Below, piece by piece: positions 41,640 through 53,300 of a DNA stretch of 64,000 nucleotides; position 1 is the stretch's first letter, and every line of letters starts with the position of its first letter. The notes beneath the pieces were generated by a model that saw only the letters and a list, made by a program, of their open reading frames with translations, did not search any database and was not told the origin of the DNA. Source of the DNA: Phymorhynchus buccinoides (Eukaryota; Mollusca; Gastropoda; Neogastropoda; Raphitomidae); NCBI GenBank assembly GCA_017654935.2, contig CM065684.1:55072960-55136959 (forward strand). The letters are read 5' to 3'. The position numbers and the translations under genes were made by a program.

Positions 41640-44403
41640 CATCTACCTACCTACCAACTGAATTTTTTAAAATCCCAATCAAGAGAAAGGACGCTTGAGA
41701 GGCCGCGAGGCCTAGTAGTCTTAATTTACCTGACCTGACCTGACCTGACCAGCTGTGACCGACACTTTAGCCTGCTGGCTATTTTACCGGTCACAGTAAT
41801 TTAGCCTACAGACTAAAGTGCCGGTCAACATAGCCGGAGCATCTCGCAATCACTACGTGTCTATAGCACTACTGGGCTAAAACACTACTCCCAATAGAAC
41901 TACGTGTCAATAGAACTACTGGCCGATATCACTATACAGTGTCAAAATCCTCATACAAGGGAGTGGCTGTTTACCGATTTTGGACAAAAATCCCGGTATG
42001 CCTACGTATGGACAAAGGGTCGTAGCGCTATTGACACACGAAGCCTACAATTGAACTTTTCTGTCCTTCTTTGCCATGTATATAGTGCCAATGTCCATTG
42101 GTGAAATAGAGCCATATAATTTAGCAACATTTTGCCAGAAGTGTAGGGCTAACACCACGTAGTCCTTTCAGTACGTAGTGCTGTAGAAACATCCATGACA
42201 CCTTCAGAATCTCCCCCCTCCCCCGATCATCTCTCTCTCTCTCTCTCTCCTCTCCTCTCTCTCAGTTTATCTATCTGTCTTGTTTCTGTCACTCTGTCTG
42301 TCTCTGTCTCTGTCACGAAATCCCCCGCTCGATCTTGATCAGAGATCGGGAGAGGGAAAGCGTGAACCCCGAGGAGAGTCTCGCACGCCCAAACAGACAA
42401 ACTCACAGGAGAAGGCACACGCGCACACCAGAAGTACAATACAAAACAAGACTATTTATTATAATCAAGCAGACACACACTTACACAATACAATACATTC
42501 AACGTTTAACAAATTATTTACATATTATACATGGCATTCAAAAGTTTGTCCAAGGAATAAACTAAAGCCGGCAACTTGACTAATTAACAGGTCAGGTCGG
42601 GAACACGACCAAAGGCACCACAGGAACACAGGTACCCAGGTACAGGATCACAGGTCAGGATCAGGTTCAGGACTGTAGGAAAAACCAAAACAAAAACCTG
42701 GCTTTGAACACCCAGAGTAACAACAGTTTTGTGTTTCCCCAAAAACAAATTCCCCAGCAGTCCTCTTCAGGGATGTAAACACCTACCCTCTTTAAACTTT
42801 GTTCTCTCCAAGAACCCCAAAACGCTGAACAACATGTTTCATATGATTACTGTGCTGTGTGCGAGGTTGGTGGTGGGTGGGGGGAGGGTGGATGGGTGTA
42901 TGATAGACAAGCCCATTGTGCTGACTTATTCTTTCCCTAATAAACAAAGTTTAAATGTTTCTCTCTCTCGCTCTCTCTCTCTCTACTCTATCTCTCTGTG
43001 CTTCTTGTGTACGTTTGTGCTGGCAGCCCAATGGGAGTGGCTTCAATTAAGTCAGTTATATATAGTTTTACCAATTAAGTACCTGATGAAATGAGTTCAC
43101 TCATAATAAATATGTATCTCTCTATCTCCTAAATGTGAAGTTATCAACTCTGTGATAACTTCTAACATCATCTTGACTAGCATCAAAAAACAACTAACTC
43201 TATTAATTTTTAACGCATTGGGGACGTCGGCTCCGACGCAAAGTATGACCGGTAGAACCCTGGCTAGAATAGACTACTTTTGCGGAGTGTTTGTTAAGTA
43301 AAGCGATGTTTTCGTACTTCCGGCATGAAAAGATACACCGAACACATGGCGAGATGAGATTGTGTGTACAAGTTAAGTACTTCTTCTTCTTCTTCTTCTG
43401 CCAATAATGTCCACCGCAGTAACGGCAATTATAACATTGTTAATGCGTTCAAAGAACTTATGCAGGCGGGAAAAAACAAAAATAAATCTAGAGCCAGTAG
43501 GATGCTGGGCTTGATCAGAAGGATTTAAAAATAGGGGTGGTATAAAATTTTTAAAAAATATTTTACTTTGTGTAAATCCTAAGGAAATTTTAGTCATTGG
43601 AAAGAGCCCGAGAAAGACCTTTAAAATGATACCCAAATATCAAAAGCGGTCGAAAATGCGGAAAGTACGACGTTTTAAAATGTTAGCTTCTTTTTACATG
43701 AGCTATAAAGAAAAAGTTGATGTCAAGATTTACGCCCTACCGTATCAAAGGTTTGATGAAATAAAACAGCCATAACTTTTTCTTTTTTTACAATAAACCA
43801 AAACATTGGTTACCAAAATAAAGCTTATCAAAGGGGAACAACATTCAACCCCAAACATTAGACAGATTACGGCTTAAGCTTTTGTGCGATTCAACAAGAT
43901 CGGCAACATCAACATGCGAGTGACAGAAAACATGTCAGACAGTACTCGACGTAACACCTCCGACTGTGGAGACCTTGAGCAGGCATTGAGATTTTATTCT
44001 AGATGCACCAAATTTGGTGTACTTGTAGAAAATAATTAAATGTAAACTGCCGCATTTGTTTTAAAGTTTAATATATAATTGCGTCAGCAATGTAATAAAA
44101 GAATGAATTGGACCCAAATATTGGATCGCTTGTCTCTCGCGATCGGCCGTCTTAGCGTAAAAAAAGAGCGTTCCCGAATGACCGAGTAGGTGTCTGCTTC
44201 ACGAAAGAAAGAACTCGGAGGGTTCAGCCGGCAAGAATAATCCACAATAAAAACAAGCAAAGGAAGTGACAGTTTGGCACATAGCAAAATGGCGGTTCGG
44301 ATTTCAACGAGAAAAATCGCTGGGCTTGACAATTCCGGTTCCTATTATTAAAAACTTAAATAAAGAGGTGTTCATAAATTAAATTTTACAAAATGTTTAA
44401 TAC
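41640..44403. other. No gene recognised; minor repeats
   Basis: (ACCTG)n at 41729-41753; a self-complementary patch around 41765-41855 (GACCGACACTTTAGCC... and ...GACTAAAGTGCCGGTC); CT runs at 42231-42264 and 42960-42995; (CTT)n at 43379-43398; a short hairpin GTCGGCTCCGAC at 43226-43237. No supported gene. The AT-rich part after 43380 shows no motif. Confidence 0.5.
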
Positions 44404-44903
44404 NNNNNNNNNNNNNNNNNNNNNNNNNNNNNNNNNNNNNNNNNNNNNNNNNNNNNNNNNNNNNNNNNNNNNNNNNNNNNNNNNNNNNNNNNNNNNNNNN
44501 NNNNNNNNNNNNNNNNNNNNNNNNNNNNNNNNNNNNNNNNNNNNNNNNNNNNNNNNNNNNNNNNNNNNNNNNNNNNNNNNNNNNNNNNNNNNNNNNNNNN
44601 NNNNNNNNNNNNNNNNNNNNNNNNNNNNNNNNNNNNNNNNNNNNNNNNNNNNNNNNNNNNNNNNNNNNNNNNNNNNNNNNNNNNNNNNNNNNNNNNNNNN
44701 NNNNNNNNNNNNNNNNNNNNNNNNNNNNNNNNNNNNNNNNNNNNNNNNNNNNNNNNNNNNNNNNNNNNNNNNNNNNNNNNNNNNNNNNNNNNNNNNNNNN
44801 NNNNNNNNNNNNNNNNNNNNNNNNNNNNNNNNNNNNNNNNNNNNNNNNNNNNNNNNNNNNNNNNNNNNNNNNNNNNNNNNNNNNNNNNNNNNNNNNNNNN
44901 NNN
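44404..44903. other. Assembly gap, 500 N
   Basis: Exactly 500 N, identical in size to the first gap. Confidence 0.99.
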
Positions 44904-45568
44904 CGTTGCTGTCGGTTACTGCCAATCTCTTCGCTCAACCTACTTTACTTTATTGTCACACTATACTAGCGTAATGCCGTTTCAGTGACAACATAGTTTG
45001 TGATAATTTGTTGCTAAAAAACTCTGTAGAAGGGTTTTCGCTATTGCGAAAGTTTGGACAAAATTAATGATCCATTATATGCCGACCAAATTTTTGGGAA
45101 CATTATTGAAAGCTTTGGTATTAGTGACAATATGGTTGTTTTGTTCATATTTTCAAACTGAAAAAAAAGAAGTTAGGTGATTCCGTATAAGCGTGGGAAT
45201 AATCTATACATACTTATGAACTACTTCATTGAAACTATAATACTATGTTATACTGTATTAATTTATCACACATCATTCCCTGTGTAAGTGTGACCGCTTC
45301 CCATAAAAGGAATGTCGCCAAAATCAGCACCATCTTTTATTTTACGACTCACAGTTCTTGAGAAAGGAGAGAGGGAGGGAGCGAGAGGTTATGGTGGTCA
45401 AGAGAGAAACTGTGCCTGTCGCTGATTTTTTATAAGTAATGGATTACTTCCTGAACTGTTGATCACTTCACTCATCGATCATCTCTGAACCTTATTTTTT
45501 CTGCCTTTTATTTTGGTGGTTGTTATTCTCTGAAATACATTTATTTTCAAGTTGTGCGGATAGGGATA
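44904..45568. other. No gene recognised
   Basis: AT-rich unique sequence without motifs. Upstream exons of the FKBP2-like gene would be expected in this direction, but I cannot see any. Confidence 0.4.
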
Positions 45569-45743
45569 CCGTGGAAAACTCCCTTATAAGACTTTTCAAA
45601 ATTGTCCAAAATGAGATCTTATAAGGGAGGGGTCTTATAAGAGAGGTAATTGAATACTTACTAAGAAGGGCAATGTCTCAGGAAATAGGTCTTATTTGGG
45701 GAGGGGTCTATAATGGGAGGTCTTATAAGGGAGGGTTCCACTG
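45569..45743. mobile_element. TA-flanked MITE, CCGTGGAAaACTCCCTTATAAG ends, copy 1
   Basis: The left end (after TA) reads CCGTGGAAAACTCCCTTATA. The right end, inverse, reads CAGTGGAACCCTCCCTTATA before TA. Internal GGTCTTATAAGNGAGG motifs repeat. 175 bp. The copy at 48335-48510 is similar. Further fragments with GGTCTATAACGGAGG/GGTCTTAATAG style occur at about 46595-46715 and 47515-47558. Confidence 0.75.
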
Positions 45744-45942
45744 TAGTCATAGCCCAGTTACTGTAAAGAAATGACGTTGTAAAAACCAATACAGTTAAAC
45801 CTCTGCAGGGCTTTGAATGTCTATTTTCCCCTGTAAGGGGTACGCTCACCCCTGTTAGAATTTTAAAGGGTATTTCACCCCACAGTTGCAAAATTTTAAG
45901 GGGTAATAAAGGCAAAAAAACATGGGAGAAGCCATTGCCCTG

Positions 45943-46113
45943 CTTCCCCCCCCCCCCCCCCCCCCCCCCCTCCCCGTCCCATGATGTAAACTCAAACACT
46001 TGCACTGCACTCACATCCACCACCACACACACTCCACACACACACACACACACACATCAACACACACACACACACTCACCAACACACATCACACACACAC
46101 ACTCACTACACAC

Positions 46114-46146
<33 letters not shown>
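45943..46146. repeat. C run followed by (CA)n array
   Basis: Poly-C of about 28 bases (45943-45970), then CA dinucleotides with CTCA and TCA interruptions (46024-46146). Confidence 0.95.
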
Positions 46147-46149
<3 letters not shown>

Positions 46150-47570
46150 CATGAAATTCATCTCTGCGGTCGGTAGCCAAGCTTTAAGAAGGCCATGTTG
46201 GTGAAAGGAATATCAAATGTAATGTATTAAAAACGATTTTATTGGATGGCTGACAGGAAAGTCTACCATGAGCCTTTACACGAATTGGGCTTTCTGCGCG
46301 ATCCAGTAGAATTTTAGATCTAGCCTAGGCAGCTTGTGGCAGAATAGGCCCTAGCAGACGATTGAAACACGAAGAAAGTCATAATTACGATAAGTAATTG
46401 ATTGTGCTCACGCACACGTCACTAAGCTTGAATGCGTCATCTCACCCCATAAATGAGATTTTCAAAGGATAAATCACGCCACAGTTTCAGAGTCTAGGGG
46501 GTGATGTGAGAGCTCTGTGCATACAATCTGTAGTTTTCAGATTCCCTGCCTCTGTATTCAAGACTTCAAAAGCCAGGAAAAATCGGTCCTAAAAATTGGA
46601 GAGGTCTATAACGGAGGAGGTCGTTTTTATAGTAACATGGTGCCTCCCAAAAAAAAAAAAATGGTCTTAAAACAGAGGAGGTCTTTTAAATTACAGAGGT
46701 TCTCTAATAGGGGGTGGACTCGTATTGGTCATGCTGCAGAAAGAGTTCTTGCGTCAAAAACAGTGTGATGCTATTACAGTTGGAAACATCCGTATTAGTT
46801 CATTCAGTCGTTCCGGACATATATGACCGGGAATTAATAGAAGCTGTCAATTTGCTTCAAGGAAGTAAAGTCTGTGTACACCATACTTGGTCACTAATAA
46901 CACTCGCTTCGCTCCTTAGACCACAATTTTGCCTCTGACATTGCATTTGTAGTTTGTGGTGGGGGAACAGTCGGTGTAGAGAGATTTTCTATATAAAGTC
47001 CTTATATATAAAATAAGTCTGATCTACCACTGCCCTTAGTCCTAAACCTGGAAGTAAAAAACCGAAACTTTTTCATTCACCTTTTGTTTATGTATGTTTT
47101 GTTGTGTATATGGCAGGAGTGATTGATGAGGTTTTTTATAATTCAAAATCGTTGCGATGAGAAATGAGTTAAGACCTTGAAAAATCGCAGAAAAAGGTCT
47201 TGATAGAGTGGGATGTTTGTAGGGAGGTGGCAATCAGTAGGTATGTCCGGATATGAAGGGGCGAAATCGCGTGAACATTTGGGTAACATCTTAGCCCCTG
47301 ACTGCCAGGAGAAATTAAGAAATATTGTGCAAAATCATTGCCATGAAAAAAGACAACCGAATTGAGCAATTGGCAAAAATTAATGGTTATGGCATTTTGA
47401 CTGTGTTAGAGCAAAAAGCTAGCAATAGCAGATCAGCTTTTTCCTTTCATCTGATAAACGTCACAGTGTTATGTCATCAAGTCAGTAATGATACGTTATA
47501 TGGCAGTCAAGGGGTTTAATAGGAAAGTCTTAATAGGAAGGTCTTAATAGAGTTCCACGTATTTACTTTA
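46147..47570. other. No gene recognised; TA-type MITE fragments
   Basis: GGAGAGGTCTATAACGGAGG (46598) and GTCTTAATAGAGTTCCACG (47542) look like inward-facing remnants of the 45569-type family and could bound one longer decayed element of about 1 kb. The reading frames between them have no recognisable transposase motif. Confidence 0.4.
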
Positions 47571-47810
47571 AACCCTTTCGCCGCCAGCCATTTTTAGCCA
47601 TTTTTCCATCTTACATAGGGTAGAGAATAAAATCATCGCAATATGGGCACATTTCTCTGTGATGTGCATTAGAAAGTAAGGTCTATCCATTCCCTCAGAA
47701 AAATTAAGAGAATATGGTCTTCGGCTAACAGGCCTTGGTTGATGCCTTTTTAGTGAATGGGTGTTAAATCATTGTGGTGCAAAATGCGACATTGGCTGGT
47801 TGAAAGGGTT
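47571..47810. mobile_element. MITE with AACCCTTTCgCCGCCAGCC termini, copy 3
   Basis: Begins AACCCTTTCGCCGCCAGCC and ends GGCTGGTTGAAAGGGTT. Internal order matches 4911-5184 (TTCTCTGTGATGTGC, AAGGTCTATCC, ACAGGCCTTGGTTGATGCC, GTGTTAAATCATTGTGGTGC). 240 bp. It lies 60 bp before an exon of the FKBP2-like gene, inside an intron. Confidence 0.8.
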
Positions 47811-47871
47811 AAAAAACAATGAAGAGGCATTTTGTAATGAAAGTTTCGTTATGCTGCCTGTTTGCGTGCAG

Positions 47872-47955
47872 GATGTGTGAGGGTGAGAAGCGGAAGCTGG
47901 TGATTCCCTCGACATGGGCTACGGCGAGAAAAGGGAGCTCCACCAAAAATACCAG
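47872..47955 (+). CDS. FKBP2: FKBP2-like peptidyl-prolyl isomerase, internal exon with indels
   Basis: Between acceptor GCGTGCAG (ends 47871) and donor GTAACT (47956), the exon encodes MCEGEKRKLVIPS. After skipping single-base slips it continues DMGYGEKGAPPKIP. This is the FKBP2 signature of an ER-lumen FK506-binding prolyl isomerase, covering the ligand-pocket loop with the LVIP and GYG...PPKIP elements. As written, one base is missing after CCCTC and two are extra in GAGAAAAGGGAGC, so the frame is broken. Splice sites and an intron argue against a processed copy. The slips lie in or near homopolymers and could be consensus errors. The next exon is at 50331. Earlier exons are not found. Confidence 0.8.
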
Positions 47956-47960
47956 GTAAC

Positions 47961-48159
47961 TCTCCAAGTATTAGAGTGAAGATGCTTTCCGACGTGGAGT
48001 AGTCATATTTCTTGTGTTCTTGCTTTTCACAGTCATTTAAATTTTAAAAAAGAAACAAAAATAAAATAAAAAATACGTTTTCCCACAAGGTGAAAAAGAC
48101 TTTATTTATTTAACATGACTGTGGAGCAAGAACACAAGAAAAATAATATCTCCAAGTAT
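47961..48159. mobile_element. Small fold-back insert bounded by a 12 bp direct repeat
   Basis: TCTCCAAGTATT occurs at 47961-47972 and 48148-48159. Between them, TTTCTTGTGTTCTTGCTTTT with CACAGTCA (from 48010) is inverted as TGACTGTGGAGCAAGAACAC with AAGAAA (to 48141). The pattern is that of a short fold-back element with a target duplication. Superfamily unknown. Confidence 0.6.
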
Positions 48160-48334
48160 TGGTCGAGCTGAGTGTAACGCTTGTTACCTTCGTAAAGTTT
48201 GAAAATGGTGGCGTGAGAGTAACATTTGGAGTGTAGTGTGACCCCATGGCAAATCACAAGTAAACTCTACGGGCAATCATGTGGTTTGGTTTTCTGTATT
48301 TTGGGGTGGTGTCATTGATTGAAGATTTATTGGA

Positions 48335-48510
48335 CAGTGGAACCTTATAAGACCTTCAAAATTCAATCCAAACTGAGCTCTTATAATGGAGGGGTCTATA
48401 AGAGGAGGGTAATTTTCAAAAATTTTACTTACAAAGAAGGGCAATGATCAGAGGAAAAGGTCTAATATGGGAGGGAGTCTTATAAGGGAGGTTTCCCCCC
48501 AAAAAACCTG
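48335..48510. mobile_element. MITE of the CAGTGGAACC..TTATAAG type, copy 2
   Basis: CAGTGGAACCTTATAAGACC at the left. The right end reads GTCTTATAAGGGAGGTTTCC and ends in CCTG-TA. Central CAAAGAAGGGCAATGATCAG matches AAGAAGGGCAATGTCTCAGG of the copy at 45569-45743. Confidence 0.75.
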
Positions 48511-48712
48511 TAGTTAATGACTTTTTCTTCTTCCTTAGTATGTGTGGAAGATGGGATGCATGGAAAAAGACAAGAAAAACCAGATACGATATTAGCTGAT
48601 GGCTTTGAAGACATCCTTATTCCATCATCACCAGTCCGTGTGTACTAGTTTATTGGAATTGTCATTTAATTCTTTCTTTATTTTAGTTTTTCCCTTTGTA
48701 CGGTATTGGACC

Positions 48713-49269
48713 TAAAGGTGGACCCGACAGATGAGTTTGCAAGGAATACGTCGAGATCACCAGAAAGACAGCCTTTTCAAGGGACTGAACACTCACTTTG
48801 CTCTGGTTTCCTATAAATCAAACCGTCCAAAAACGGAAATTTCTCCTGGCGGAGAGAGAGCCGGGAGAGAGAAAGCTATTTAGATGGGTGGGTGGGGCCA
48901 ACACCCATTGTGGTTCAAGCTTTATTCTTTTTTGTAGTGCAGTACAAAAAAAAAATTGAAAAGCTATTCCTTTGTTGTGAGCGTATAACTCTTCTGAAAT
49001 AAACTGCATAAATTTTTTAAAGATAATTAAAAAAAGGCTTGTATTGCGAAACAAACGTGCAAAACAATTGGTTGCCATTCCAAAAGCGACGGGCACCGTT
49101 CTTCTCTTTCAAGTGAAATAATGTACTTCCAGCACTCGCCAAGGCTGATTTGACAGTTGATTTCTAATTCTAGGAAACTGAGCAAAGTGAGGTTGCGATC
49201 TCGTAAATAGTTTTTTCATGGTGATCTCAATGTGTTTCTGAAAAAAATAATCCGCAGGGTCCACCTTTA
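48713..49269. mobile_element. TIR element, TAAAGGTGGACCC ends (557 bp)
   Basis: Left TAAAGGTGGACCCGACAG and right (inverse) TAAAGGTGGACCCTGCGG. The inverted similarity continues through CGAGATCACCAGAAA/TTGAGATCACCATGAAA and TCACTTTGCTCTGGTTTCC/TCACTTTGCTCAGTTTCC, about 130 bp per side with decay. No coding motif in the middle. Confidence 0.7.
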
Positions 49270-49338
49270 AAGCCACCTCTGGTGTTTTTTCAGCCATTAA
49301 ATTATTTCTCACCGTGTGTCATCTTGTGAAACACTAGT

Positions 49339-49955
49339 ACACTAGCGACCAAAAGTTTAAGGCCAGAAAGGGACAAAGTATCTCCGAAACTAACGAGAAA
49401 ATCAATAATAACGCACCCAGCCTCATAACAAAACGGAATTTATTCTCTTTAAAATTAAGTTCATTCCAAAAAAAATACTAATCAGAAAGAGTCAGTGAAC
49501 AAAAAGCCCCTTTCAACACCTTCCCCCTCCTCTTTTGAAAAGTCACACGCAGATCAATGCACTTGGGGGCAACAGTCAGTACACATACTGAAATTGTTTT
49601 GCGCGGATGCCTTCCTCTCATGGTGACAACATCACCACACAAAATTTGAGCGATTCAGTTAAGCGGTTTCAGGAGATATCCTTGGGACAGACAGAAAAAC
49701 CACACTAAAAACCACCACTTACTGACTGTTCCTAAGTGCATTGATTATGAAATGTGTGACTTTTCAAGAGGAGGGGGGAAGTTGTTGAAAAGAGGCATTT
49801 TGTTGACCGAACTCGTTTGATTAATGATTTTTGGAATGACAAATGTTATTAAAAAGAAAAATTCAGTTTGTTATGAGCTGGTGGTAGGGTGCGTTTATTG
49901 AGTTGTGAGTTTCGGAGATGACGTCTTTCTGGGCCTACTGTGTGGCGCTAGTGTA
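49339..49955. mobile_element. Fold-back element, TACACTAGCG ends (617 bp)
   Basis: Inverted arms of about 240 bp at roughly three-quarters identity: TACACTAGCGACC, CCGAAACTAACGAG, TAACGCACCCAGCCTCATAA, CCCCTCCTCTTTTGAAAAGT, ATCAATGCACTTGGG. The right arm carries the same in inverse order. The centre (49600-49720) is unique. Confidence 0.75.
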
Positions 49956-50119
49956 TGATAAGGAGAAGAAGAAAACTGTCTGTGATTTCTTCAATGCATG
50001 TTGTGTTCTTGTTTTTTCTGCTTTTGGTTGTTAACTGCTTATTATTATCTGTTTATTCTCTTTATGATTTTTTCTGTCTTTCTTTCATATTCCTTGTCTT
50101 TTTAAACACACAAAGGTAA

Positions 50120-50268
50120 TACCATATTTTTCCCCAGACTGCGACCCATGCACCTTATAATGTGACTGATAATAATTAGTAAGAAAACTATAAATAACAG
50201 AATCTGAGTTTTGTGTAAAAATTTGGGGGTCTATAATAAGGTGTGCTTATAGTCCCAAAAATATGGTA
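50120..50268. mobile_element. TA-type MITE, CCATATTTTTcccc ends
   Basis: TACCATATTTTTCCCCAGAC at the left is inverted as GTCCCAAAAATATGGTA at the right. Subterminal CACCTTATAATGTG and AATAAGGTGTGCTTAT also mirror. 149 bp, terminal TA dinucleotides. Confidence 0.75.
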
Positions 50269-50330
50269 GATTAGCCAAAATGCGTTTTCTGGATTTAAGA
50301 TAATCATATGGACATTTTTGTTTTGTTCAG

Positions 50331-50395
50331 GAGGGCCACCACTCTAGTGTTTGAAGGTGGAGTTGTTGCAAGTGGAGCGCAAGGAAGAGTTGTAT
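50331..50395 (+). CDS. FKBP2: FKBP2-like isomerase, C-terminal exon with indels
   Basis: The acceptor TTTTGTTCAG ends at 50330. The codon split after CCAG of the previous exon gives PGG, then ATTLVFE, then VELLQVERKEEL. This is the last beta strand and tail of FKBP2 (family pattern PGGATLVFEVELL...ER..EL). KEEL would be an ER-retrieval signal, fitting an ER-lumen protein. One G is missing in GGAGGGCC and one is extra in GAAGGTGG, so the raw frame instead runs to TAG at 50396-50398. The true stop after KEEL is not clean (TTGTATAG). The intron between the exons is 2.4 kb and full of MITEs. Confidence 0.75.
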
Positions 50396-50398
50396 AGC

Positions 50399-53300
50399 CC
50401 CGGATCACAAAACTCCCAAGCTACGTTTGATGTCCCTGTTTTTCATGTTGTTTCACTGGATGAGTGTTGTTGTTTCATCAAAAAATCCCGACCACTTTTG
50501 TGTGTAAGATGTGTAAAAATGTCTTCCATTTCTTTTGCAATCAAGAAGTGTTTTTAACAGTTAAGACTGAGCAAAGACTTGGTGTACTCCATATAAAGCA
50601 GAAAATATCACATAGTCAATTAGTATTTTAAAGCTTGGTGAATGAGAGCTGCTTTTTATTAAATGAATGGTCGCATTATAATTTTTACACCATGTGCCTG
50701 CATTCATTACGTTTCATTGTAAAAAACTTTTTTTTTTAATTCTTGAAAGAAGCATCTTGCTTTCATGTTGTTTTAAGATTCTCGTCCTTAGTCGTCTGAG
50801 AAATAATAAACTTCACTTTAAAAAAAAAATTTAAGTTGAAAATTATTCTATGAAAAGACAATGGAATCAACAGCACTGAAGTGTAAGATCTATTCAAGAC
50901 TTTATTACATGGAAAATGCGATGTCAGACTACTGTTAAAAGTCCATCGCTCTACTGTGTTTGACCTCTTCAGTGCCGACAATGTATATATATATATATAA
51001 AAATATTAATTGAAAAAATCAAAACAACAACAAAACTTGGACGATACGTTTAGCTTTACAGCTTTATCGATCTACATTCTAAGCTACAAGAATGATTGAC
51101 GTACTGTGGGGAAATGTCATCATACTGATGACAAATTCACACAATGACGTCACGCTCTAAGTCACCCATTCGCTCTCTTTAAATTAAAGACCTCACATAG
51201 CGCTTTCAATACTTTCCACCGACGTAATATCTAACGATTTTGCCGCATTAAAATCGTGCAGCAAACCGATGGCGCATACGCAACTAATAGGCAGCACCAA
51301 AGGGGTTAATGGGAGAAACATCCAAAGAGTTCAACGTCTATTCTATTCTGAACTTTTTACTCATCCAATACAGCATTGAGCACAGTTGTAATGCTGGCAC
51401 TGTTTCGTTCATTCGCTTATTTCATTAGCAATTCCTCTCGAAATCGGAGTGTGGCGGGGTAATAAAAAACAGTCACACACAGAAACACACACGAAATGTT
51501 CTCATCCCTGGCTTGGTGCATTTGTACCATAGTGTTCCAAGTGTTCTTTTTTTTTTTATTTTTGTTGTTCCGGTTGTTGGGGAGATGGATCCTCTGGAAG
51601 TCTTTAAAGCAAGGTAAGGACAACAACAACAAATTGAAATGGAAGGACTTTTTTTTCTTTTCTTTTTCCTTTTTTTTTGTTGTTTTCATTTTTTGGGGGG
51701 CAATAGCATTATTGTCGTTTGTTGGTTGTTATTTTCTTTACTCGTTGACCAGAGTCAATCGTCTCAAAGTACATTGGACAATTTTCGAGTGATTTGTTTG
51801 TCCAGGTGTGTGTCCATTAAAAAATGTTTTTAAATGCTAGACGGTTGGATATGTTGAGGCCTTTTAAAAACGGCCCCTAAAAACAATCCTCTAGTCATTT
51901 CTAGATGTGTTTTTCCCCCAGAATAATGAGAGGGATGGAGCAGGGGAGGGAATGGGGAAAGGTTTTACTTGACATAACGGCCATCATTTAATGACCTTTG
52001 ATTTGTTTGAATTTAAATAATTCACAGTTGTTTTGATGAGGTTAGGTTATGGGTTGAATGTTTTTACTGAAAACAACGGTTGAAATGTTAATTTCAGAAA
52101 TCATTTTGTTTTTGCATTTGTGTCGTGCATGCATGAGAAACCGTTGCATATTTGAGTATACTCGGTAATAGAGATTTCTGAGTCTAAGACTTGGTAAAAA
52201 TCCATGTTTCTTCTAATCCAATAACGTTTTTTCAAAGTTACTCTTTCTTACTCTTTTTGGTTTAGTTTCACCTTATGCATGACACTTCTATTGTCAATTT
52301 TATTGTTAAAAAATATTTAAAACACTCCTACACAAGCCTCTGTCCCAAAATACTCCAATATGTTCTCATCAACAGCGAGAATAATTGATTTCAATTTAAT
52401 CAAAGTAACTCCAAACTCAAAAAATGAAAATAAACCTTGGACTTGATCAGTAATGTTGGACCAAAACTGGAATCATTGAGTGTTGAGTTTGTTGCGCTCC
52501 TATTTGATTTTCCCCCCCCTAGGAACCCCAGGCCAGTAAGAGTCTAAGGCAGTGATGTTTTGAAGGGGTTAAACAATAAAACAAGGTTTTTCCAGTCCAG
52601 TGTAATTATTCTTCAATACCTTGTGTAAAATTTCTGAAAGCCAAAATCAGGATTCTTGCTTTCTTGCTATGATGGTTTCATCCATGTACATAACTTAACA
52701 CTCCCACCAAATGCAAAGGACATTCCACTGCCAAGCGCCCTCCACGGTTTTGCTATTTTAAGAAACTTATGTCATGCTTCTTCAGTTTAGTAATGAATAT
52801 GCACTTGAAAGGAAAATAGTTACCTCCCCCCACCTCTTGATCGTGAGATGCAAATGAATTTAAGAATGTCATACAAAATACATGGCGCTAGAGTAGTACA
52901 TTAGTGTAAAACAAAACTAGCAATGTATAAAGTCTGTGTATTATTAGGGAATCTTAACTCATCTTATGAAAGTGAAATCTGTTAATGTTTAATGCCCCAA
53001 AAATTCCATTGCAGTTTTCTCAGCACCATCATGGTTAAACTGTGTGTTGGGTGAACCAATTGGATATTAAGCTATGATTATTTAAGGGGCTTCTAAACCC
53101 AACCATGTTTATTGTATTTAGTTATGTTGACAGGGGATGTGGGTAATTAATACATTTACAGCAGAGTTATGTTCATTTGAATCTTTCATCAATGTTTGTT
53201 TAAATAAACATTGTCATTTGAAATAATTTGTGTTGTGTGTGGTATGTGTGTACGATGGAGTACTCTACACGAAATTCGGGGACAAAAGATTTTTGTGTGC

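Noticed and set aside
44372..44974. Open frames across the N gaps
   Set aside because: They consist of unknown residues only; the same applies at 18376-19165.
46714..46938. Transposase fragment between two TA-type MITE remnants
   Set aside because: I looked for DDE-type or helix-turn-helix motifs and found none that I could support.
51496..51792. 98-codon hydrophobic frame as a membrane protein
   Set aside because: The Phe/Leu/Ile runs come from T homopolymers; no conserved segment is seen.
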